Below are positions 8,225 through 13,809 of a stretch of DNA of 13,809 nucleotides, piece after piece. This DNA is from an uncultured Eubacteriales bacterium (GTDB taxonomy: Bacteria; Bacillota; Clostridia; Oscillospirales; CAG-272). Each line of letters starts with the position of its first letter. Position 1 is the first letter of the stretch. The stretch is taken from assembly GCA_934446485.1 (NCBI GenBank), contig CAKSEM010000016.1, positions 1 to 13,809 of the forward strand, read 5' to 3'. The position numbers and the translations under genes were made by a program. The notes under the pieces were generated by a model. That model made no database searches. It worked only from the letters and a program-made list of their open reading frames with translations, and had not been told where the DNA came from.

Positions 8225-8236
8225 TTTTTTTCGGGG
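8210..8236. repeat. 11-bp inverted repeat overlapping the sigma promoter
   Basis: CCCCGAAAAAA (8210-8220) and TTTTTTCGGGG (8226-8236) are perfect complements with a 5-base loop. It starts 58 bases after the end of the polymerase gene and covers the -35 and spacer of the sigma promoter. No T-run follows the stem on either strand, so it may be an atypical polymerase-gene terminator, an operator, or both. Confidence 0.55.
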
Positions 8237-8294
8237 AAGGAATCTTATATACAGTAAAATCTACACTCGACGACATAAATTAACCGTGGTTTGT

Positions 8295-9560
8295 TCATCC
8301 TTTATCGTAAATGCTCTCCGGATGGCGGCGAATCGAATCGCCGTAGCTCTCCCTGCCGACTCCGCCGAGCGTCACACATCGCCGGACGGCATCACTGCCG
8401 AACCTCCCGCGAAGCATATCCATGCAGGACTCGAGCGCCTCGCGACGGATGTCCGGCTCCGATTCCGGAAACATGGGCAGCTGCGGTGAGTCCTCTCTGC
8501 CGAGGCGCGACGCACGCACCGTCAGAGCACGCACCGCACCGCCGGGCTCACGGTAGCGGCGAAACAACTCCGCCGCGCTGCGAAAGAGAGTTTCCGAGGT
8601 TCGGGACGGTGCGGCAAGCGTACATTGGCGCTCGATCGAGGATAGATCGCCCGCGCGGATCCCGAGATGGACGCAGGACGCCTCCATGTCGAGCCGCCGA
8701 AGCCTCGCAGATATGTTTTCGCTGAGTGAATAGAGCACGGGACGCGCATCCGTTTCGGAGTAAATATCGCGCGGCAGCGTCACCCCACAGCTTACCGACT
8801 TCACCTCCGGCAGCTCGTCGCGCCTCTGCACCGGTTCGGATTCCAGCCCAAGTGCGCAGCGTTTCAGAGACACACCGTTCTTTCCGAGGATAAGGCGCAA
8901 AAAATCCGCGTCTGCCGCGGCAAGCTGCCCCACCGTCTCTATTCCGTAAAGACGGAGCCGCGCCTCCGTCTTTCCTCCGACGAACAGCAATTCACGAACG
9001 GGAAGATGCCACACCAGCGTCTCCATCTCACCCCGCGGGATCACCGTGGCCGCGTCGGGAAATCTCATTCCCGACGCGAGCTTCGCCATAGTCTTGTTGA
9101 AGCTGACTCCGACCGATACCGTCAGCCCCGTCTCGCGCTTCACACGCTCTCTGATGCAGTCAGCTATTCTGCGCCCCGCATCCTCCCACGGCAGCTCCTC
9201 TCCGCATATGAGCTTCACCGATCCGGTAACGTCGAGCCAGCACTCATCCGGACCGAATGATTCAACTCTGTCGGTGAAGGTCTCATATATCTGCCGCACG
9301 TCGGCGGACAGCTTTGCATAATATTCAAAATCCGGCGGAACGAAGAGTATCTCCGGACACTTTGCCCTCGCCTGCCATAACGGCTCTCCGGTCTTGACGC
9401 CCATCGCACGCGCCTCATAGCTCTTTGCGAGGACTATGCCGTGGCGCTTCTCTTCATCCCCCGCAACCGCGATCGGACGACGTCGGAGCGACGGCGAGCG
9501 CACTGCCTCGGCAGACGCATAGAAATTATTGAGATCGGAGTGAAGTATCAGTCGTTCCAT
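8295..9560 (-). CDS. Y-family translesion DNA polymerase (DinB/UmuC-like)
   Basis: An error-prone polymerase that copies past damaged bases; 421 residues. The palm begins HSDLNNFYASAE (7-18), with catalytic D9 and steric gate Y14. RHGIVLAKSYEARAMGVKTGE (39-59) is typical of the Firmicute branch that often carries the DinB or UmuC name. FGPDECWLDVTG (102-113) gives D105 and E106, completing the metal site. SVGVSFNKTMAKLAS (149-163) and a helix-hairpin-helix thumb with FVGGKTEARLRLYGIETVGQL (193-213) follow, then the little-finger domain. QLPMF (360-364) matches the beta-clamp-binding consensus QLxLF. The ATG at 9560 is chosen because GGAG lies 7 bases upstream; the in-frame TTG at 9590 falls within the LexA-like box and has no ribosome site. 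Probable monocistronic SOS gene. The subfamily name (DinB versus UmuC/YqjW-like) is not settled, so no symbol is given. Confidence 0.93.
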   Translation of the reverse strand: MERLILHSDLNNFYASAEAVRSPSLRRRPIAVAGDEEKRHGIVLAKSYEARAMGVKTGEPLWQARAKCPEILFVPPDFEYYAKLSADVRQIYETFTDRVESFGPDECWLDVTGSVKLICGEELPWEDAGRRIADCIRERVKRETGLTVSVGVSFNKTMAKLASGMRFPDAATVIPRGEMETLVWHLPVRELLFVGGKTEARLRLYGIETVGQLAAADADFLRLILGKNGVSLKRCALGLESEPVQRRDELPEVKSVSCGVTLPRDIYSETDARPVLYSLSENISARLRRLDMEASCVHLGIRAGDLSSIERQCTLAAPSRTSETLFRSAAELFRRYREPGGAVRALTVRASRLGREDSPQLPMFPESEPDIRREALESCMDMLRGRFGSDAVRRCVTLGGVGRESYGDSIRRHPESIYDKG

Positions 9561-9583
9561 TCTTATTCTCCGTATAAATGTTT

Positions 9584-9597
9584 CAAACAAATGTTCT
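9584..9597 (-). promoter_or_regulatory. Candidate LexA (SOS) box just downstream of the polymerase promoter
   Basis: The minus strand reads AGAACATTTGTTTG, matching the Bacillus-type LexA consensus CGAAC-N4-GTTCG at 8 of its 10 fixed positions (mismatches at first C and penultimate C). It falls about +6 to +19 relative to the predicted start of transcription, where a bound repressor would block the polymerase. Confidence 0.6.
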
Positions 9598-9609
9598 GAT
9601 TATAGGTAT

Positions 9610-9638
9610 AGTATACTCCGTATTCCGTCGCTTGTCAA
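9610..9638 (-). promoter_or_regulatory. Sigma-A-type promoter of the Y-family polymerase gene
   Basis: On the minus strand a perfect TTGACA (9638-9633) and TATACT (9615-9610) are spaced by 17 bases. Predicted start is near 9603, giving a short leader of about 43 bases before the ATG at 9560. Confidence 0.8.
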
Positions 9639-9646
9639 CGGATTCG

Positions 9647-9660
9647 CGAACATTTGGTCT
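9647..9660 (+). promoter_or_regulatory. Second candidate LexA box between divergent promoters
   Basis: CGAACATTTGGTCT matches CGAAC-N4-GTTCG at 8 of 10 fixed positions, with a perfect left half. It lies 8 bases upstream of the polymerase -35 and 12 bases upstream of the VanZ-like gene's -35. Its GAACATTTG core (9648-9656) is an exact inverted copy of the core at 9588-9596. Confidence 0.45.
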
Positions 9661-9672
9661 GTTTTTTTGAGG

Positions 9673-9701
9673 TTGACACGTGAGCAAAATTAGTATATAC
9701 T
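9673..9701 (+). promoter_or_regulatory. Sigma-A-type promoter of the VanZ-like/GH106 unit
   Basis: TTGACA (9673-9678) and TATACT (9696-9701) are spaced by exactly 17 bases, identical hexamers and spacing to the divergent polymerase promoter. Expected start is near 9708. Confidence 0.8.
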
Positions 9702-9740
9702 AAGGTAACGATCGACTTTAAGATGGGTGAGACGATAACT

Positions 9741-10244
9741 ATGAAGGAGAGATCCGTCAGAATCCTGCTGTGGGGAGCAACGGTGCTCTGCATGGCGGTA
9801 ATATTCATGTTTTCGGCACAGAATGCTGAGGCGTCGTCGGACACCAGCGACGGCTTTATCTCGGGTGCACTGCGGTTCGTTATTCCGGGATACGGCGAGC
9901 TGTCCGACGGTGAGATATCCGAAACCGCATCGAGCCTTTCACACGCAGTGAGAAAGGCAGCACATTTCAGCGTATACTGCATCCTCGGAATACTCTCGTC
10001 GTGCGCCGTGGGCAGATACAGCACGGGGCGCGCCGTGCGCGCATCAATCACGCTCGGAATATGCATAGCCTACGCAATATCGGACGAGGTGCACCAATAC
10101 TTCGTGCCCGGACGCGCCTGCCGACTGACCGATGTTCTGATAGACACCGCAGGCGCGGCGCTCGGCATCACCCTGACGCTTGCCGCCTCTGCTTTGCTTC
10201 GGCGCAGACGGCACAGCGCAGCGACAAAACAATACAGTTTATAA
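9741..10244 (+). CDS. VanZ-like family membrane protein
   Basis: A 167-residue polytopic membrane protein with about four helices (roughly 7-24, 72-92, 98-114, 131-153). It carries the VanZ-family marks: FMFSAQNAEASS (22-33) at the end of helix 1, RKAAHFSVYCILGIL (71-85), and DEVHQYFVPGRACRLTDVLIDTAG (115-138) before the last helix. Family members include VanZ, which raises teicoplanin resistance by an unknown mechanism, but most chromosomal relatives have no assigned role, so resistance should not be assumed. The ATG at 9741 follows GGTGAG (9726-9731) by 9 bases. An ATG at 9723 in the same frame adds 6 residues and has a poor ribosome site. A strong promoter precedes it, and the GH106-like gene begins 42 bases after its stop with no terminator between, so they are probably cotranscribed. 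Confidence 0.88.
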   Translation: MKERSVRILLWGATVLCMAVIFMFSAQNAEASSDTSDGFISGALRFVIPGYGELSDGEISETASSLSHAVRKAAHFSVYCILGILSSCAVGRYSTGRAVRASITLGICIAYAISDEVHQYFVPGRACRLTDVLIDTAGAALGITLTLAASALLRRRRHSAATKQYSL

Positions 10245-10286
10245 AATAATACACTGCCGCACGTCGGCGGAGGAATGGAGACATAT

Positions 10287-13200
10287 ATGTCCGACATAAT
10301 CAAGGAAAATTTCAAAAACCCACCGTCCGAATACGGAAGTGCCCCCTTCTGGTCATGGAACGGCGAAATGGATGCCGATGAGGTCGCATTCCAGCTCCGC
10401 GACTTCAAGGAGCACGGCATGGGCGGCGCCTTTGCGCATCCTCGCCTCGGCATGGTGACCGAGTACCTCTCGGAGGAGTTCTTCAGGATCTGGCAGTGCG
10501 CACTCGACACCGTAAAGGGCGAGGATATGAAACTGTATATGTACGATGAGAACCCTTGGCCGTCAGGCTTTGCCGGAGGGCTGGTCGCAGATGCCGATCC
10601 GTCAACGATCGGCGCACTCGCAAAGTACCGTGTGACCCCCGCCGCCGCGCCCGAATTCTCGGGAGAGGTGCTCTTTGCGGCTGCCGCAGATACGTCGGAC
10701 GGCGCATGGCGCCTCGGAGAGTTCCTGACCGACGTGCCGCGAGAGGAGTGGGGGCACCACACTGACGGCGATGTCATGGTGATATATTCCGTCATGCCGT
10801 TCTCCAGCGACTGGACGGGCGGACATCCGTATACCGATGTCACAAACCCGCGCACGACGGAGCTCTTTCTCAAAATAACCTACGAAGAGTACTACCGCCG
10901 CTTCGGCAAGGATTTCGGCACGGCAATACCCGCGGTATTTTCTGATGAAGCAAACATCCACAGCGAAGGGCTGAATACCGTTCCGTTCACACCGCACGTA
11001 CAGAAGCGCTTCCGCGAGCTTTCGGGCTACGATCTTCTGCCGAACCTGCCTGCCGTATTTAGAAACGTTGAAGGGGTAGACCTCGACCGCCCCGCCGAAA
11101 AGGTACGTTACGACTACTACAACACGCTCCATGATCTGTGGATCACGAGCTTCGTTCAGCCGATCTCGAAATGGTGTGAGGAGCACGGCATCGCATGGAC
11201 GGGACACGACGTTGAGCACCAGTGGCCGCAATCGCACGGCGGACGCATAGCGCCGTCCGAACAGACGACATATGAGTTCCGTCAGTGGCCCGGCATGGAT
11301 CTGCTGCTGTGCGAACACCTCAGAGACACGCCGTCGAACTTTGACAAATTTGAAATGTACGAGATCCGTTCTGCGGCGAATCAGTTCGGCAAGGCGCGCA
11401 CACTGTGCGAGGCGTACGGTGCCGGCGGATACCACTCAACGCTCGCCGACTATAAGCGGCTCGGCGACTTCCTCCTCGTCGGAGGGATAAACTTCATCGT
11501 TCAGCACCTTGCACTCTACTCATATGCCGGATACCGCAAGCGCGACTGCCCGCAGTCATTCGACTATCGCCAGCCGTGGTGGCACGAATACACGGAATTT
11601 GCACGCTACATAGGGCGCGCTTCCTTCATGCTCTCACAGGGACGGATGGAGCAGCGGATACTTCTTCTCAACACCTCGACCTCATCCTATGTGATCCCGG
11701 GCGAAGAACAGGACGGCACGATCGATCACGAGCTCGACGTGCACTGCGTCAGAAATCCCGATATGAGCGATTTCCTCACAGTCGTAAATCTGCTGACTGA
11801 CAACCAGTGGGACTTCGATATCGGAGATGAATTCTCACTCGCGCGCCACGGCTCGATCCGTGACGGACGCCTCAAATTCGGAGAGCAGGAGTACGATATA
11901 GTTATAATATCGAAGAATATGCGCTGCATGAGGAGCGACACTGCAAAGCTCGTGCTTGAGCTTGCAGCGTCCGGCGGACACGTCGTTACCACCGACGGAG
12001 AGGGCAACAGCTTTGCTGAATATATCGACGGTGAAACGGGCCGCCGCGAAACGTCCGAGATAAGAAGAGCGGTCGAGCGCGTGTGCGGTGCCGATGCGAT
12101 CGACGGATACATCGCACATCACATAGCCCGCCGCATCACCGGAAGCGCCCCCTTCCCGACCGGCGTACAGCACATGCGCCGACTCCTGCCGGACGGCAGA
12201 GTCTGCTACTTCTTCGTAAACCACAGCATGGGCACGTTTGAGTCCGAGCTGACGCTCGACGGCGAATGTGCAGCCGAATGGGATCTCTTCACGGGCGAGA
12301 CCCGCGGCATCCCATGCCGCAGAGATAACGGCAAGATCAGCTTTATGCTCCGCCTTGAGCGGTGCGGTGCTGCGATGATAGTCACGGGAGACGACTCACC
12401 CGTGCGCGAACCTCTTCCGCATGCCGACGAAGAGGTGCCGCTCGAACCGCTGTCGGTATCGCGCGAGTCCGAAAATACTATGACGCTCGATCATATTTCG
12501 CTTGAGCTTGACGGGGAGCGCCATGCGCCCGTATACTTCCTCGAAGCGTGCGACCGACTCTTTGCCGCGCGCGGCTTCGGCGCCGACCCGTGGCGCAGCG
12601 CCATCCAGCGCCGCAGCGACTGGATGGATAAGAACTCCGAGTACGGCGACGGATCGGGCTTCGCGGCTCACTACACGTTTACAGTTGCCGAGGGCGCTCT
12701 GCCCGACCGCCTCGTTGCCGCAGTCGAACGACCGAATCTTGTTCGGGTATCCGTAAACGGACATGAAGCGAAATCCTTCGGCCGCGATATACTTGACCGC
12801 GACATGGGTGCGTACGATATATCGGCATATGTGCGCGAGGGTGAGAATACGCTGACGGTCGCAGCCGACAGGTTTAATGTTCTCGATGAGCTTGAAGCGG
12901 TGATACTGCGCGGAGACTTTGCAGTAAAACGCCGCGCAGACCGTTTCGTGATCGACCGCCCGACAGAGCTTGGGCTCGGATCATGGGACGACATGGGCCT
13001 CGTGTTCTACCCGTATGCCGTAAACTACAGATACCGCGCGCAGCTTGATGCCGCTCCGGCAAGTGCCGTAATTTCGCTCGGCGAGCACGGCGCTACCGCC
13101 GTGTCCGTCACAGTAAACGGAGAGTATGCAGGCGTTATCGGCAGGAACGGCGGGAGTTCGCTCGAGATCTGCACTCACCTGCGTGCAGGCGAGAATACGA

Positions 13201-13376
13201 TAACAGTCCGCGTTTGCGGCAGTATGAGAAACCAACTCGGACCGCACCTCGGATATCAGGAAGAGATACCGTACGACTGGAGCTTCTACACGCCGGGATA
13301 CGCTGCCGTACCGAGCGATTATGCTTTCAGCCGTTATGGGCTTGATGCCGCACCGACCCTCAAGATTGCACGGTAA
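10287..13376 (+). CDS. GH106-like glycoside hydrolase (alpha-L-rhamnosidase family)
   Basis: A 1029-residue cytoplasmic enzyme with no signal peptide. The N-terminus has the GH106-type opening PFWSWNG (20-26), then GGAFAHPRLGM (46-56) and MYDENPWPSGFAGG (85-98), in a TIM-barrel catalytic part reaching about residue 450. Conserved acids that may be catalytic are D220/E221 in FSDEANI and E375 in LCEAYGAGGY. A middle alpha/beta part (about 455-600) precedes the FFVNHS...EWDLFTGET segment (642-671). Two beta-sandwich modules follow (about 790-880 and 910-985), with parallel VSVNGHEA and VTVNGEYAG strands and REGENTLTV / RAGENTITV, like GH2 sugar-binding folds. Known GH106 enzymes remove alpha-L-rhamnose from pectic rhamnogalacturonan, so rhamnosidase is likely but not proven. 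The ATG at 10287 has GGAG (10277-10280) 6 bases upstream; the ATG at 10275 has its GGAGG almost touching it, so it is less likely. A strong terminator follows 13 bases after the stop. Confidence 0.86.
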   Translation: MSDIIKENFKNPPSEYGSAPFWSWNGEMDADEVAFQLRDFKEHGMGGAFAHPRLGMVTEYLSEEFFRIWQCALDTVKGEDMKLYMYDENPWPSGFAGGLVADADPSTIGALAKYRVTPAAAPEFSGEVLFAAAADTSDGAWRLGEFLTDVPREEWGHHTDGDVMVIYSVMPFSSDWTGGHPYTDVTNPRTTELFLKITYEEYYRRFGKDFGTAIPAVFSDEANIHSEGLNTVPFTPHVQKRFRELSGYDLLPNLPAVFRNVEGVDLDRPAEKVRYDYYNTLHDLWITSFVQPISKWCEEHGIAWTGHDVEHQWPQSHGGRIAPSEQTTYEFRQWPGMDLLLCEHLRDTPSNFDKFEMYEIRSAANQFGKARTLCEAYGAGGYHSTLADYKRLGDFLLVGGINFIVQHLALYSYAGYRKRDCPQSFDYRQPWWHEYTEFARYIGRASFMLSQGRMEQRILLLNTSTSSYVIPGEEQDGTIDHELDVHCVRNPDMSDFLTVVNLLTDNQWDFDIGDEFSLARHGSIRDGRLKFGEQEYDIVIISKNMRCMRSDTAKLVLELAASGGHVVTTDGEGNSFAEYIDGETGRRETSEIRRAVERVCGADAIDGYIAHHIARRITGSAPFPTGVQHMRRLLPDGRVCYFFVNHSMGTFESELTLDGECAAEWDLFTGETRGIPCRRDNGKISFMLRLERCGAAMIVTGDDSPVREPLPHADEEVPLEPLSVSRESENTMTLDHISLELDGERHAPVYFLEACDRLFAARGFGADPWRSAIQRRSDWMDKNSEYGDGSGFAAHYTFTVAEGALPDRLVAAVERPNLVRVSVNGHEAKSFGRDILDRDMGAYDISAYVREGENTLTVAADRFNVLDELEAVILRGDFAVKRRADRFVIDRPTELGLGSWDDMGLVFYPYAVNYRYRAQLDAAPASAVISLGEHGATAVSVTVNGEYAGVIGRNGGSSLEICTHLRAGENTITVRVCGSMRNQLGPHLGYQEEIPYDWSFYTPGYAAVPSDYAFSRYGLDAAPTLKIAR

Positions 13377-13389
13377 GATATAATATGGC

Positions 13390-13424
13390 AAGATCCGCAG
13401 AGATGATCCCTGCGGGTCTTTTTT
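13390..13424 (+). terminator. Intrinsic terminator of the VanZ-like/GH106 unit
   Basis: AAGATCCGCAG (13390-13400) pairs with CTGCGGGTCTT (13410-13420) with a single T-G wobble and a 9-base loop. Six Ts (13419-13424) end the structure. It begins 13 bases after the GH106-like stop codon. Confidence 0.92.
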
Positions 13425-13469
13425 ACGCTGCATCGTGCTAACGGGAACGTGCAGCCATTCGTTAAAGGA

Positions 13470-13619
13470 CTAAGTCCATGCCACCGACCGAACCATGACT
13501 TGCCACACTCTCGTCAACCTGTTTTTCGCTCGGAATCCCAAAGCCGCTATGAATCTTCCCTCACTTACATAATACGCTCCTCCGTCCGCAACGGCATCAG
13601 CCGTCCTTATTTTGCGCAT
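13470..13619 (-). other. Unassigned 49-codon open frame crossing the first repeat copy
   Basis: On the minus strand a frame from ATG (13619) to TAG (13472-13470) encodes 49 residues, including ADGGAYYVSEGRF (9-21) and ending VRSVAWT. No good Shine-Dalgarno precedes the ATG, and the frame is open further upstream. In the second repeat copy the same frame runs through the shared segment and then meets TGA one codon earlier than the W. The amino-acid make-up looks less random than other shadow frames here, but I do not recognise a family and do not call it a gene. Confidence 0.2.
13477..13553. repeat. 77-bp exact direct repeat, copy 1
   Basis: Starts CATGCCACCGACCGAACC and ends AAGCCGCTATGAA. 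All 77 bases match 13733-13809. The preceding base differs (C at 13476, T at 13732), so the left edge is well defined. Confidence 0.97.
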
Positions 13620-13732
13620 GGTCGTGCGTATGCGAATCGGCTGTGTTACCCGTTCTTGTCGGAGCCACTCGGTGTTTTAAGCTGGAATTTTGCACGACCT
13701 CTGTCCGGGGGAATCCTCCGGGAATCTATCGT

Positions 13733-13809
13733 CATGCCACCGACCGAACCATGACTTGCCACACTCTCGTCAACCTGTTTTTCGCTCGGAATCCCAAAGC
13801 CGCTATGAA
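13733..13809. repeat. 77-bp exact direct repeat, copy 2, ending at the window edge
   Basis: Identical to 13477-13553 at a 256-base offset. It stops at the last base of the window, so its true right edge is not visible; the repeat may continue. Confidence 0.97.

Larger units (their letters stand above)
13425..13809. other. Region without a convincing gene, containing a repeated unit
   Basis: These 385 bases follow the terminator and hold no open frame with a recognisable domain plus a ribosome site. The main content is a 256-base unit (13477-13732) followed by an exact restart. Small structures inside: ACGGC/GCCGT (loop ATCA, about 13590-13603), CCGGGGG/CCTCCGG with one G-T pair (13705-13721), and an 11-base palindrome GGACTAAGTCC (13467-13477) at the left edge of the first repeat copy. 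Confidence 0.6.

Noticed and set aside
9561..9590. Longer polymerase start at TTG 9590
   Set aside because: It would place the start inside the LexA-like box, lacks a Shine-Dalgarno, and adds residues not typical of the family; the ATG at 9560 has GGAG at 7 bases.
9741..10244. Glycopeptide-resistance gene vanZ
   Set aside because: The protein has the VanZ-like fold marks, but no vanR/S/H/A/X genes are present and most family members have no link to resistance.
10602..11435. 277-codon open frame on the minus strand inside the GH106-like gene
   Set aside because: Antisense shadow of a well-supported catalytic domain; no domain recognised.
13449..13754. 101-codon plus-strand open frame after the terminator
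   Set aside because: It has no ribosome-binding site, begins just downstream of a strong terminator, runs through the repeat with no recognisable domain, and its composition is unlike the neighbouring genes.
13477..13809. CRISPR array
   Set aside because: Only two repeat copies, 77 bases long with a 179-base spacer, far outside CRISPR sizes, and no cas genes nearby.
1..13809. tRNA, rRNA, insertion sequence or prophage genes
   Set aside because: No cloverleaf with CCA-type acceptor, no rRNA-like conserved stretch, and no transposase, integrase or phage structural motif was seen on either strand.

Overview
The window looks like chromosomal DNA from an uncultured, GC-rich member of the Clostridia (Bacillota), probably a gut or rumen organism of the Oscillospirales/Christensenellales type. 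The reasons are an AddA-type (not RecB-type) helicase-nuclease, strong GGAG Shine-Dalgarno sites, TTGACA/TATAAT-type promoters, imperfect Bacillus-type LexA boxes (CGAAC-N4-GTTCG), a clostridial-style ECF sigma/membrane anti-sigma pair with a BspA-like repeat, and cytoplasmic glycosidases typical of plant-fibre degraders. Genus-level placement is inference only.

Layout. (1) Positions 130-6052, plus strand: a tightly spaced probable operon of a clan-D (GH36-like) glycosidase, the tRNA adenosine deaminase TadA with an unusual N-terminal extension, and AddA, the helicase-nuclease subunit of the AddAB double-strand-break repair enzyme. AddB is not here. (2) Positions 6126-6166: a long hairpin lying between converging transcripts. 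(3) Positions 8224-6234, minus strand: an extended -10 promoter, an ECF sigma factor, and, joined by an ATGA stop/start overlap, a single-pass membrane protein that is probably its anti-sigma factor or sensor. The distal half of the membrane-protein gene is much more AT-rich than the proximal half. (4) Positions 9638-8295, minus strand: a Y-family DNA polymerase (DinB/UmuC-like) with a near-perfect promoter and two candidate LexA boxes, so probably SOS-controlled. (5) Positions 9673-13424, plus strand: a divergent promoter, a VanZ-like membrane protein, a large GH106-like (alpha-L-rhamnosidase family) glycosidase, and a strong intrinsic terminator. (6) Positions 13425-13809: no convincing gene, but an exact 77-bp direct repeat at 256-bp spacing that runs to the last base, suggesting a tandem array or a repeat-limited assembly end.

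Function. Two cytoplasmic glycosidases point to use of plant oligosaccharides (galactoside- and rhamnose-containing). AddA and the Y-family polymerase serve DNA repair and damage tolerance. The sigma/anti-sigma pair is a stand-alone envelope-sensing switch whose targets are not visible. Most of the window is ordinary chromosome. The parts that remain unexplained are the mosaic sensor gene, the terminal repeat, the paired LexA-like sites between divergent promoters, and the extended, structured 5' end of tadA. I found no clear evidence of a wholly new multi-gene system.
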